64,000 nucleotides of DNA from Pseudonocardia sp. CNS-139 (GTDB taxonomy: Bacteria > Actinomycetota > Actinomycetes > Mycobacteriales > Pseudonocardiaceae). Every line of letters begins with the position of its first letter. The first letter of the stretch is position 1. Shown piece by piece: positions 48,123 through 58,360 of this stretch. Where the stretch lies: positions 1 to 64,000 of the forward strand of contig MKJX01000055.1 in the NCBI GenBank assembly GCA_001942415.1, written 5' to 3'. The translations under genes were made by a program, and so were the position numbers. The notes below the pieces were generated by a model that was not told the DNA's origin, ran no database searches, and worked only from the letters and a program-made list of their open reading frames with translations.

Positions 48123-51100
48123 TCACGGACCCGCGTGCATGTAGCAGGCCCAGGCCGAGGGGGTGAGGGGCTGCTCGGCCCGCACTTCGCGCACGGCCAG
48201 GTGCAGGGCCGCCGCGGGTCCGTCCCCGGCGTGAAGGCGCTGGTAGAAGTCGTTCGCGAGCCGCGCGGCGGTGGCGTCCCCGGCGGGCCACAGGGTGCCC
48301 ACCACGTGCCGGTAGCCGGCGAGCTGGAACGCCGACGCGATGTGGATCGACTCGTCGGCGAGCCGCTCGGCGCCGCGGGCGGTGGAGCACGCCGCGAGGA
48401 ACGCGAGCTCGGCGTCGCGGAGCCGGAGCCGGCCGACGTCGCGCACGGCCAGCGGCCCGTCGTGCAGCACGAGGTGGCTCTCGGACGGCTGCTGCGGGTC
48501 GCTCACGGCGTGGCACGCGAAGTGCGCCCATCCGCACCGGGCGAGCGCGGCCAGCACGGCGTCGCGGCCGGCGCCGGCGTCGGTGAGCCGGACGGTGCGG
48601 GCGTCGCCGAGACCGGCCGCCTCGGCGACCGCCGCCGGGAGCGGTGGCAGGTCCGGGGTCTCGGCCATGCGGACGGTCAGCAGCGCCGGGTCCGGGACGG
48701 CGGGGCGGGAGCGGGCGTGCTGCAGCGCGCGCAGCGTCGGCGTGTACGACGAGACGACCCGGTCGATCACGGACCGCCCGGGCTGGTCGTGGTGCCCGGC
48801 CGCGTGCAGCGGCAGGAAGTTGAGCAGGCCCGTCGGCGACCACCAGATGCGCGGCCAGGGCGCCCCGTCGGCATGGGCCTCTGTGTGCCCGAGCGCGTCG
48901 AGCACGGGTTCGGCGACGGCGTCCCACAACCAGCCCAGCACCATCCGCACCATGCCCTGCGTGTGCATGCGGACGGGGAGGTCGTCGACCGCGTTCATGA
49001 AGTCGGTCGCCGTCGTGAACGCGCCTGCCATGTGCCAGAGCATCGTCGAGGTGAGCCCCGGCAGCCGTACCGCACGCACGCCGGCCGCGGTGACGACCAG
49101 CGCGTCGCAGCGGAGGTCGCTGACGTTGACGACGACCACCGCGCCGTCGTCCGTGCTCGGGAGCAGGTCCTCGACCGGTGGCGGCGCCCCGAAGCCGGCG
49201 AACCCGGGCAGCGCCCGCACCCGGGCCATCGTGGCGTCCCACTCGCGGACGAGCGCGTGCCGGTCGAGCACGGAGTCCAGGTCCGCGTCCGGGTTCGGGT
49301 CGGCGGCCGGCCGGTCGTCCTTGGCGTCCAGCAGGTGGGTCAGCCCGTCGACCTCCGCGGCGAGGCCGGGTGCGGCGGCCCGCAGGTCCGTCAGCTCCGT
49401 GCGGGTGTCGAGCGCGTACGACAGCAGGACGCCCCGGCCCTGTTCGAGCAGCGTCAGCGCGCCCTCGGGATCGCCGACCCGCAGGGCCCACGCGGCGGCG
49501 TCGAGGTGCACGCCGTCGAGGTGGGCGAGCTGGTACTCGGCGTCGACGCGGCTCAGGTTCCGCCCGGCCACGCGGGGGAGCAGCCGTACCGCCTCCGCGT
49601 AGGCCGTGGCCGTCTCGTCGTCCTCGTGGAGCCCGGCCACCGCCTCGCCCCACGCCTTGCAGGCCGCCAGCCGGAGCGACGGCGGTGCCGCCGGCATGCG
49701 GGCGGCCGCCCGGTACGCGTCGGCCACGCGGCGGGTGCGGCGCTGGGTCGGCAGCCCGGCCGTCGCGTAGGCGTTCGCCTGCACGATCAGCCGACGGGCG
49801 CGGGCCGGATGGTCCTCGGGCGTGGCGGCGAGCGCGCGGCGGGCCATCCGCACGGCCTCGCGGACGGCCCCGCGCTCCCCGGTGGCGGCGAGCAGGTTCA
49901 AGGCGGACGCGAGGTTGCTCTGCAACAGCGGCAGCTCCGGATGGCCGGGCGGCGCGAGCTCGACCGCCCGGCGTCCCACCGCGATCACCTCGTCGAGCAC
50001 CGCCCGGCGTTCCAGGGCGAACGCCTCGTCCATCACCGCGCGGTCCCTCTGGTGGGCGTGGCGCAGGCCCAGCGCGTGGGCCAGGTTCGCCAGCCGGGTG
50101 GGCAGTGCCGGGTGCCCGGCCGCGGTCGCCGCGACGACGACGCGGCCGATGTCGATCGCCTCGTCGAGGGGCTCCTCGTCGTCGGTGCCACCGTGGAGCG
50201 CGGTGAGCTGCACGACGAGGTTGGCCCGGATCCGCGTCGCGTCCGCATGCCCGTCCGGGAGGGCCGCGAGCGCACGCCGGTTCGCGGCGATCGCCTCCCG
50301 CACACCGCCGAGGTCGCCGGTGGCCGCGTACCGCGCCCGCAGTGCGGTGGCGAGCGTGCTGAGCCGGGCCGTCGTGGGGCCGCCCGCCCGGGCCGCCGAA
50401 CGCAGCGCGGTGATCGACTCGTCCAGCTCGCCCGCCCCACCGAACCGGTCGTGATGCTGGTGGAGGACGTTGCCGAGGGCGTCGAGCAGAACGGCCGGCT
50501 GCTCGCCGGCGTGTGCGGCGAGGGCGTCGCGCACGAGGGTCAGCCCCTCGTCGAACCGCCCGTCGCGGCCGAGCGTCTGGGCGAGGACCGCGATCCGCTC
50601 GTCCTGCTTCTCGCCCGGCGCGCCCAGCTCGACGGCCCGCCGCGACGCGGCGATCGCGTCGGCCAGCCCCGAGCCGGTGCGCTCGTACTGCAGCAAACAC
50701 GTCACCGCGAGGTTGTGCCAGACCGCGGGCTCGTCGGTGGGCAGCAGCGACCGGAAGCCCGCCTCCGCGCGACGTGCCACGGCCGGGTCGGAGCTCGCCT
50801 TCGCGAGGTCCAGCGCGGCGGACGCGGCGAGCGCCGTGGCCCGCGCGCGGACGTCGGCGTCGATGTCGGGGCGGCGCAGCACGCCGTCGCAGATCGTCTC
50901 GGCCTCGGCGGACGCGTCCAGGTCGCCTGCGTGTTCCCGCGGACCTGCAGCAGGTACGCCAGGTCCAGCGTGAGCCCCGCCGGGGCCGCGGCGCCTCGGA
51001 CGGCCAGCAGCCGCCGGTGCACGGCGACCGCCTCGTCGACGACGTCCGGCTCGGGCCGCCACGTGACCCGCTCCCAGAGGAGCCGGGCCAGGTCGGTGAG

Positions 51101-52505
51101 CCACTTCGGCACGAGGTCCCGGTTCACCGGCACCATCGCCAGCGAGCTGCGCAGCACCGCGGCCGTGGCGTCGAGGCGGGCGAGGTTCCCGGGGTCGTCG
51201 AGCGACCCTGCCGGGTCTCCGCCGTGTTCCAGCGCGGCGAGCAGGTGCGGCCGGTCCGTGAGGGTCGCCAGCTCCCGGAGCGCGTCGTCGACGGCGGCGC
51301 GGTCGACGGCGGGGTCACCCCGCGCCATCCGGGCCTGGCGGGCGGCCGCGAGGACGCTGAGGCAGGTCGCCCGGTCCGGCGCCGCCGGTCCGCTGCGCGC
51401 GGCGAGATCGTCCGCCATGGTCGTGGCCAGCACGAACGTCTCGTCCCCGAGCGGGTTCTCGCCGTCGAGCAGCAGCCGGTTCGTCACGATGCTCACTGCC
51501 GAACGTCGCTCCGCGCTTCCCGGCTCGAACTCCGGGGCCGCGGCGCACGCGAACCGCACCGCCTCGTCGACGTTGCCCGCGTTGTCCAGCGCCGTGGCCA
51601 GGTGCAACGTGCGGAACGGGTGCAGCGGGTCGGCGGGGTCGCCCGTGTGGTAAGCGGCTCGGGCGGCGGCGACGACCTCGGGCAGGAACACGCGGGCCGT
51701 CGCGGCGTGCTCCGGCGGCCGGCCGGCGGCCGCGTTTGACGGCGCCCACGGCCGCGGCGATCGCGTCGTCCCGGTCGTCCGGTCCGGCCCGGGGGAGCAC
51801 CTGCCGCGCGACCTGCACGGCCTCCTGCAACGGGGCCGGGTCCTCGGTGCGTTCCGCCGTGATGACAAGCGCCCGGCCGAGCACGGTCAGCAGCGGCACC
51901 GGCGGCTCGCCCTGCGCCGCGTCGCGCGCCTCGCGGAGCCGGGTGATCGCCTGCGCCAGGTCGGCCGGGTCGGCCCGCGCGTCGTAGCGGCGCAGGAGGG
52001 TCTCGCCGAGCAGCCACAGGAGGTCCGCGCGGTGCGCCGCGGGTGCGGCCGCCACCGCCGCTTCGACGATCGGCAGCGCCATGTCGTAGGCGACCGGCCG
52101 CTCCAGCCCGGTCCCCAGCGCGATCGTCGCGACCGCGGTGGCGGCGAGCCGCTCGTGCTCCGCCTGTTCGCCGTAGTGCTCGGCGAGGTGCGCGACGAGC
52201 TGCGGCGGGAGCGGGCGCGGGTCCACGAAGTAGAGGGGGGTGAGCAGCAGCTCCGCGATCCGGAGCGACGCCTGCGCCGGCTCGCCGAGCAGCGACCACC
52301 GGTTCCAGTGCAGCATCCCGGCCACGAACAGGATGCGCATCTCCGGCAGGTCCGGCGCACTTCCGAGCACGTCCAGCAGCGCATCGGCCTCGGCCACGGC
52401 GTCGTCCCCGACGGCGGTGGCGTCTCCTGCGTGGGCCGCCGCGGCCCGGGCCGCCACCCGCTGCAGCAGGTCGGACCACCCGTGACCGGAACCGCCGTGA
52501 TCCAC
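48123..52505 (-). CDS. TPR-CHAT caspase-like protease (two apparent frameshifts)
   Basis: About 1,460 residues. From GTG 52505 (VDHGGSGHGWSDLLQRVAAR) a very long array of alpha-helical TPR-like repeats runs for some 1,050 residues (for example LDALGNVLHQHHDRFGGAGE and HPALPTRLANLAHALGLRHA). The C-terminal CHAT domain has the dyad His in GWAHFACHAVSD (codon 48510-48512) and Cys in LAFLAACSTARG (codon 48387-48389), with IWWSPTGLLNFLPLHAAGHH before them and HVVGTLWPAGDATA after. Base losses near 51735 and 50935 break the TPR part. CHAT proteins are clan CD proteases acting in bacterial immune or cell-death modules. It is divergent, 27 bases apart, from a two-gene unit that may hold its targets. 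Confidence 0.9.
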
Positions 52506-52532
52506 GAGCGCGATCCTGCCAGGATGGGCCGG

Positions 52533-52871
52533 ATGAACGCCGACGATCATCTGGCCGGCTTCTGCCGCACGTTGCCCCGGCTGCGGGACGTCGCGCGCAG
52601 CCAGGGCCTCACCGCCGAGCTCGCGACCGTGCTGCGCGAGGTGCGCGACGGCGCCCCGATCGCGCCGCTGCTGCCGCGCCTGGGCATCCCCGCCGACGTG
52701 CTGCGGGCGGGCTACCAGGCCGTGCCGCTGCTCACCGGGCGCCCGGCCGGCGAGGTGTACACGTGCCCGTGGGACGCGTGCAGCCGGGTGGTGCCGCGCG
52801 AGCCCGGCGGCCCGGTGCCGGACGAGCGGTGCTGGGTGCTCGACGAGCCCCTCCGGCCCGGGCGCGCGTGA
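52533..52871 (+). CDS. small protein with Cys motif, CHAT-associated
   Basis: An intact 112-residue protein of no family I recognise. A helical N-terminal 70 residues (DHLAGFCRTLPRLRDVARSQ, LATVLREVRDGAPIAPLLPR) is followed by TGRPAGEVYTCPWDACSRVV and RCWVLDEPLRPGRA. The C-x4-C pair and the third Cys could hold a half zinc ribbon. ATG 52533 has AGGA about nine bases upstream; an ATG at 52524 is also in frame. Its start lies 27 bases from the divergent CHAT gene and its stop overlaps the membrane-protein gene as GTGA. It may be a sensor, adaptor or substrate of the protease. Confidence 0.65.
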   Translation: MNADDHLAGFCRTLPRLRDVARSQGLTAELATVLREVRDGAPIAPLLPRLGIPADVLRAGYQAVPLLTGRPAGEVYTCPWDACSRVVPREPGGPVPDERCWVLDEPLRPGRA

Positions 52872-53706
52872 CGTCGTTCTTCGGCGAGCTGGGCAAGCGG
52901 CTCGCCGAGAAGTGGATCTCGCTCCTGCTGCTGCCCAGCCTGCTGCTGGCCGCGACCGCGGCGGTGGCGGTCGCGCTGGGCCAGGGCGCGGCGTTCGACG
53001 TGCGGCGGCTCGCCGCGGTGACGGACGGCTGGGCGCGGGCGGTCGGGGCCCTGCCGGTGGCGTCGCAGCTGCTGCTGCTCGGGGTGCTGCTGCTGGCGTG
53101 CAGCGCCGCCGGGCTCGCCGTCCGGGCCTCGACCGGGCTCACCCAGCGGTTGTGGCTGGGCGGCTGGGGCCCGCTCGGACGCCCGCTCGCCGGGTGGCTG
53201 ACGCGCCGCCGGGAGCGGCGCTGGGCGGCGGCGCACGCCGCCTCGCAGCCGGCGCGGCGCAACGCGATCGCACTGGCCCGCCCGTCGCGCCCGACGTGGA
53301 TGGGCGACCAGCTCGCCGCCGTCGAGGCGCGCCTGCACCACCAGTACGGCGCCGACCTCGACTCGTGGTGGCCGCGGCTGTGGCTCGTGGTCGACGAAGC
53401 GACGCGCGGCGAGCTGCGGGCCGCGCGGGCCGCGTTCGACACCGCCGCCATGCAGGCCGGCTGGGCCGGGGGGTACCTGGCGCTCGCCGTGGTCTGGTGG
53501 CCGTCGGCGCTGGTCGCGGCCGGGGTGTGGACGGTCGCGTGGCTGCGCGGCCGGGCCGCGGTGCGCACCTACGCCACGCTCGTCGAGGCCGCCGTCGACG
53601 TGCACAAGGCCGACCTCGCCCGCAAGGTCGGCCTGCTCGGCGCGGACCAGGCGTTCGACCGCGCGGTCGGGCAGGACGTCACCGGAGTGTTCCGGAAAGG
53701 CGCTAG
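52868..53706 (+). CDS. CHAT-associated membrane protein of unknown function
   Basis: About 279 residues. GTG 52868 starts TSFFGELGKRLAEKWISLLL, an amphipathic lead into a helix (LLLPSLLLAATAAVAVALG), then LPVASQLLLLGVLLLACSAA as a second. A basic cytosolic stretch (LTRRRERRWAAAHAASQPAR) and a helical middle (RLHHQYGADLDSWWPRLWLV) precede a hydrophobic pair (YLALAVVWWPSALVAAGVWT). The reading frame stays open past the natural end; a lost base near 53695 would close it at TAG 53704-53706 after VTGVFRKG. It is coupled to the small Cys-motif gene, so the two form one unit opposite the CHAT protease. It is a candidate membrane-acting effector. Confidence 0.6.
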
Positions 53707-53710
53707 ATCC

Positions 53711-53744
53711 TTGACAGATTTACGGATTACGTCATCTTGTAAGC
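53711..53744 (+). promoter_or_regulatory. promoter and possible operator of the TetR gene
   Basis: An AT-rich island in GC-rich DNA. TTGACA at 53711-53716 is a perfect -35 box; the segment TCTTGT at 53735-53740 is the likely -10, so transcription would begin almost at the GTG 53745 (leaderless message). An imperfect dyad TTGACAGAT/ATCTTGTAA spans the promoter and could be a TetR operator. Confidence 0.5.
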
Positions 53745-54293
53745 GTGACGACGCGGGACCGAATCCTGGACGCCGCGCTGGCGTGCTTCGGCCGGCACGG
53801 CTTCCGGCACACGTCGGTGGAACGGATCGCGGAGGCGGCGGGCGTCTCCCGGCCGACCGTCTACCAGCACGTCGGCGGCAAGGAGGGCGCGTTCCGGGCG
53901 GTCGGCGCGCGGATGCTGGACGCCGCGCTGGCCGATGCGGAGGCCGCGGCCGCCGGTGCCGGCCCGCTCGCCGAGCGCCTGCACGGCGTGCTCGCCGCGA
54001 AGTTCCGGCTGGTGGTCGGCAACGCGGACGGGGAGTTCCGCGGCGAGCTGCTCGCGGAGGCCGCCACCGTGGCGGGCGACCTGCTGGCGGCGTTCCACGA
54101 GCGGCTGGCCGCGATCCTGACGGGCCTGCTGGCCCCCGTCGCCACCGATCCGCCGGCCCGCGACACGGCGCTGCTGCTGCTCGACGCGATCACCGGCATC
54201 GAGCGCAGCGACGCCCCGGCAGCGGTGCTCGCGGTGCGGCTGCGCCAGCTCGTCGACCTCACCATCCGCGGCACGGAGCGGAGCCTTACATGA
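53745..54293 (+). CDS. TetR-family transcriptional regulator
   Basis: An intact 182-residue protein. The N-terminal helix-turn-helix is TRDRILDAALACFGRHGFRH, then SVERIAEAAGVSRPTVYQHV with GGKEGAFRAV (about residues 2-48). The C-terminal 130 residues form the ligand/dimer domain (LLAEAATVAGDLLAAFHERL). GTG 53745 directly follows the promoter-like sequence and the first codons fit the family start. The stop overlaps the membrane-protein ATG (ATGA), so it probably autoregulates this pair. The ligand is unknown. Confidence 0.9.
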   Translation: MTTRDRILDAALACFGRHGFRHTSVERIAEAAGVSRPTVYQHVGGKEGAFRAVGARMLDAALADAEAAAAGAGPLAERLHGVLAAKFRLVVGNADGEFRGELLAEAATVAGDLLAAFHERLAAILTGLLAPVATDPPARDTALLLLDAITGIERSDAPAAVLAVRLRQLVDLTIRGTERSLT

Positions 54294-54682
54294 TCTTTCG
54301 GACTCTGACCTGGGTGTTCGGCGCCGGGCTCGCGCTGATCGGGGTGGCGAGCTGGGTGAGCCGGGCGCCGTACGGCGTCGCGCTCACCGCCGTGGACGCG
54401 CTGGCCGACCTCAACGCCGTGGTCGTCGGCCTGCACCTGGCCGTCGGTGCGGCGGTGCTGGTGTTCGCGTGGTGCCGGCAGCACGTCGCCGGCATGCTCG
54501 TCGCGACGCTCGCCGTCACCGGTCTGGCGGCGGTGCGGATCGTCGAGATGGCCGCGGGCGACGCCGCCACGGTGCGGCAGTGGGTGCTGCTCGCGCCCGA
54601 GCTGGCCGGCGTGGTCGTCGGCGTGCTGCTGCTCCTGCCGCGGCTCGGCGAGCTGCGCGCCCTGGGCACGAGGTCGGCGTGA
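54290..54682 (+). CDS. small four-helix membrane protein (DUF4345-like)
   Basis: An intact 130-residue protein with four hydrophobic segments: FRTLTWVFGAGLALIGVASW, LHLAVGAAVLVFAWCRQHV, MLVATLAVTGLAAVRIVEMA and WVLLAPELAGVVVGVLLLLP. The size and helix spacing resemble DUF4345 proteins, but this is not certain. It is translationally coupled to the TetR gene and likely under its control. Its stop is one base from the convergent ABC permease stop. Confidence 0.65.
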   Translation: MIFRTLTWVFGAGLALIGVASWVSRAPYGVALTAVDALADLNAVVVGLHLAVGAAVLVFAWCRQHVAGMLVATLAVTGLAAVRIVEMAAGDAATVRQWVLLAPELAGVVVGVLLLLPRLGELRALGTRSA

Positions 54683-54683
54683 T

Positions 54684-55550
54684 CTAGCTGGTGACGTCCT
54701 TGCGGCCGAACAGCCAGACGGCGGCCCCGAAGAACACCAGCGCGTAGGCCAGCGCGGAGAACACCCCGCGGGTCATGTCGCCCCAGTCGATCTCCGTGGC
54801 GAGCAGCCCGGCCCACGCGTCGGAGTAGTGCGTCGGCAGGTAGTTGCGCAGGTCCTCCAGCGCGGTGATCTGGTCGAGGATCTGCGAGACGATCGACGCC
54901 ATCACGGCCCCGCCGACCGCCCCGAGCGGCGCGTCGGTGGAGACGGAGAGCAGCGCCGCGAGCCCGGCGACCCAGCTCAGCTGCACCGCCACGTACACGG
55001 CGCCGAGCAGCACCCGCCCGCACGCCGGCCAGAACGCCAGCGACTCGCCGGTGGGGCTGACCAGGTCGCCCGCGCCGTACGCGAGCGTGCCGACGACCAG
55101 CGCGACGACGGGCAGCAGGAGCAGCGCGGTGGCCGCGAGCCCGCCCGCGACCAGCGCCTTCTGCCGCAGCAGCCGGGCCCGCGGGATCGGCGCGGCGAGC
55201 AGGTACCGCAGGCTCGACCAGGACGCCTCCGCGGCGACCGTGTCGCCGAAGAACAGCGCCACGACCACCACCAGCAGGAATGACGCCGAGACGAACAGCG
55301 CGAAGACGGCGAAGTTGGGGCCGCTCGTGCGGGCCAGGTCGACGAGGTTGAGCGAGCCGACCGGCGGGCCGCTCGCCGCCAGCTCGAACGCCGTCCAGAT
55401 CACCAGCGGCAGCAGCGCCATCAGCCCGAACGTGACGAGCGTGCGGCGGCGGCGCAGCTGGCGCACCAGCTCGACGCGCAGCGGAAGCGTGCGCTCGGGG
55501 CGGTACGCGGTGGTGCGGGCGGCGATGGCCGGCCGGGCGTCCTCGGTCAC
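54684..55550 (-). CDS. ABC-2 type transporter permease
   Basis: An intact protein of 288 residues. GTG 55550 gives a basic cytosolic start (LPLRVELVRQLRRRRTLVTF), then six helices: GLMALLPLVIWTAFELA, FAVFALFVSASFLLVVVVAL, a WSSLRYLLAAPIPRARLLRQ coupling region, then GLAATALLLLPVVALVVGTL and others to VFSALAYALVFFGAAVWLFG. This is the ABC-2/NatB-like layout. It overlaps the stop of the upstream hydrolase-ATPase fusion by four bases, so it is the membrane partner of that ATPase. Confidence 0.88.
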   Translation of the reverse strand: MTEDARPAIAARTTAYRPERTLPLRVELVRQLRRRRTLVTFGLMALLPLVIWTAFELAASGPPVGSLNLVDLARTSGPNFAVFALFVSASFLLVVVVALFFGDTVAAEASWSSLRYLLAAPIPRARLLRQKALVAGGLAATALLLLPVVALVVGTLAYGAGDLVSPTGESLAFWPACGRVLLGAVYVAVQLSWVAGLAALLSVSTDAPLGAVGGAVMASIVSQILDQITALEDLRNYLPTHYSDAWAGLLATEIDWGDMTRGVFSALAYALVFFGAAVWLFGRKDVTS

Positions 55551-58281
55551 GGCGTGCGGTCCTCCCCGACGAGCTGCAGGAACGCGTCCTCCAGGCGGCG
55601 GCGCGGCCCGGCGGCGGTGACGTCGAGCCCGGCGTCGACGAGCGCGCGCACGGCGTCGGCCCGGGGCGTGCCGTTCAGCTCGGCGTGCACGGTGCCGGCG
55701 ACGTCCGGGTCGACCTGCACCGACAGCACGCCGGCCAGCGCGCCGAGCACCGAGGCCGCGCGCTGCGGCTCGTCCACGGCGAACGTGGCCGCGCCGCCGC
55801 CCGCGATGACGTCGGCGACCGTCCCGTCCGCGACGACCCGTCCGCGGTGCATGACGACGACGTGCGTGCAGGTCTGCTCGACCTCGGCGAGCAGGTGGCT
55901 GGAGACGAGCACCGTGCGCCCGCCCGCGGCGTAGCGGCGCAGCACCGCCCGCATCGCGGAGATCTGCGGCGGGTCGAGCCCGTTGGTCGGCTCGTCGAGC
56001 ACGAGCAGCTCCGGCAGGCCGAGCATGGCCTGCGCGATGGCGAGCCGCTGCCGCATGCCCTGGCTGTAGGTGCCGACCCGGCGGTGCACGGCCGCGCCGA
56101 GCCCGGCGATCTCCAGCGCCTCGTCGGCGTGCGCCTCGGCCGGCGGGCGGCCGGTCGCGGCCCAGTAGAGCCGCAGGTTGTCCGCGCCCGACAGGTGCGG
56201 CAGGAACCCGGGACCCTCGACGAACGCGCCGATCCGGGCGAGCACCGGCGCCCCGGGCCCGACCGGCTGCCCGAACGCGGTGATCGTGCCGGCGCTCGGC
56301 CGGATGAGGCCCATCAGCATGCGCAGCACGGTGGTCTTGCCGGCGCCGTTCGGGCCGAGCAGGCCCAGCACCGTGCCGCGTTCGACGGCGAACGAGACGT
56401 CCCGGACGGCCGTGAACCCGCCCTTGTACGTCTTGGCGAGCCCGCGGATCTCCAGCGGACGGCCGGCGTCGACGGCCGGGACGCCCGGGCGCGGCCGCAG
56501 GAACCGGGCGCCCAGCCACGCCAGCAGCGCGACCGCGAGCACCGCGCCGATGCCCACGAGCGGCCAGAACGGCACCGTGTCGGCCGCGACGCTGCCGCCG
56601 GGCACCACCGGCACCGTGAGCCCGCCGCCGTCGAGCCCGACCCGCCAGACGGCCGGGTCGGTGCCGCTCGCGTAGCCCTCGTCGGTGGTGGCGACGGAGA
56701 CGACGAGCCGGTGGCCGGCCTCGACCGGGGCCACCACGCCGGGCAGCGTGACGGTCACGGCGGCCGGGGAGCCGTCCGCCGGCACCGCGACCCGCATCGG
56801 CGCGACCGCGCCGCCCAGCAGCGTGCGCAGCCCGTCCGGGGACTCCTCGAACACCCGCGCGAAGAGCACCGCCTCGGCCGGGCCGGGCTGGCCCGGCACC
56901 CGCGCGAAGGTGAGCCGGACCTGCGGTGCCCCGGTGACGGTCAGCGGCGACTCCAGCGGCGGCGTCGCGAACCGGGCTGACTGGCCGGGCAGCTCCGCCG
57001 TGGCCGCCGCGATGCGCCCGGCCGCCGCGCCGAGCGCGCCGCCGAGCCCCGGGAGGGACGTGATCGCGGCGGGGTTGCCGCCCGCGGGGTGCACGACGAC
57101 CTGCGGGTCGCCGTCGAGCGCGAGCGGCGCCGTCAGGAGCGCCGCCGTGCCCGGCAGGCCCGGGTAGGCGGTGGCGGTGACCGTGCGGCTGGTGGGGGTG
57201 CCGTTGCCGGCCCGGATGCCGCTCGCGACCGTGTACGCGAAACCGGTGCCCGGCTCCGGGCCGGTGCCGGCGAGGTGGAAGTCGAACCACGACCCGATCG
57301 CGTCGCGGACGGCCTGGTCGGGCGCGCCGCCGTCGTGCCCGCCGCCGTACCAGAGCACCTTGACGGTCGCGCCCGCCGCCGCGACCTGCCGGGCCGTGGC
57401 GTCGGCCTGGTCGAGCCCGAAGAGCGTGTCCTGCTCGCCCTGCACCACGAGCGTGGGCGCGGTGATCCGGTCGGTCACGGTGGCCGGGGACGAGCGCCGC
57501 AGCAGCTCCGCCGTCTCCGGCGAGAGCCGCCCGGTGGTGGCCGCCCCGGTGTAGGCGGCGCAGATCTCCGGGGTGAACCGGCCGCAGGTCACGGGGCCGA
57601 GCGGGGGTGCGGCGCCCGGGCCGAGGCCGGCCGAGAAGAACACCCCGGCCCAGCCGCTCTTGAACACCCCGTCCGGGGCGAACGCGCCCGCGGCCGGGGT
57701 GGCGCCGGGCGGCGGCGTCTCCGCGGCGGCGTTGGGGAAGAGCGCCTGGCCCAGGTCGTTCCACGTGATCACGGGCGCCAGCGCGTCGACCCGCCGGTCG
57801 TAGCCGGCGAGCAGCAGCGCGAGCGCCCCGCCGTACGACCCGCCCGTGACGCCGACCCGCGGGTCGCCGGGGGCGTCCAGCCGGACCTCGGGCCGGGCCG
57901 CCAGCCAGTCGACGAGCGCGCGGGCGTCGGCGACCTCGTGGTCGGGGGAGTCGAGCGCGATCTGCCCGGTGCTCGCGCCGAAGCCGCGCGCCGACCACGT
58001 GAGCACGGCGAACCCGCGCGCGGCGAGGTCGCGCGCGTCGCCGTCGACGTCGGCCTTGCTGCCGCCGAACCCGTGCGCGACGAGCACCGCGGGCGCGGCG
58101 TGACGGCCGGCACGTAGAAGCTGGTGTCCAGCTCGACGGGACCGCTCGTGCCGGGCCCGCCGGGCACGGTGACGCGCTGCTCGTGCACCGTGACCGGGCC
58201 GGGCGCGGCGGCCCCGGTGAGGAGCAGGGTGCCCACCAGGGCCAGCACGGCGGCGAGCGCGAGGGAGGGCCGGACGGGCAC
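55547..58281 (-). CDS. S15-type alpha/beta hydrolase fused to ABC ATPase through a membrane helix (one apparent frameshift)
   Basis: About 911 residues. A signal/anchor helix (LALAAVLALVGTLLLTGAAA) is followed by a hydrolase domain of X-Pro dipeptidyl-peptidase type: VLVAHGFGGSKADVDGDARD, nucleophile GVTGGSYGGALALLLAGYDR, acid GEQDTLFGLDQ and His in LWYGGGHDGGAPDQ, then an S15 C-terminal beta-domain. A frame shift near 58100 is repaired by one base. A single helix (PLVGIGAVLAVALLAWLGAR) leads to an ABC ATPase with Walker A GPNGAGKTTVLRMLMGLIRP, signature TYSQGMRQRLAIAQAML and VLDEPTNGLDPPQ. The hydrolase would be extracytoplasmic and the ATPase cytosolic. It is coupled to an ABC-2 permease. 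Confidence 0.85.
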
Positions 58282-58360
58282 GAGACACGACGTTAGCGGC
58301 CGGCCCCGACCGGGCCGGCGGCTCGCCTCAGCACGTTCTCAGCGGCACGACCTCAGCCGG

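Noticed and set aside
47328..51653. A 1,441-codon plus-strand frame over the CHAT gene
   Set aside because: Only its first 120 codons belong to the EamA transporter. The rest is antisense to the CHAT protein, which has clear motifs on the minus strand.
52763..54682. Membrane protein fused to the TetR-downstream membrane protein
   Set aside because: The frame crosses the TetR gene out of frame and a strong promoter; the natural end is near 53706 after one restored base.
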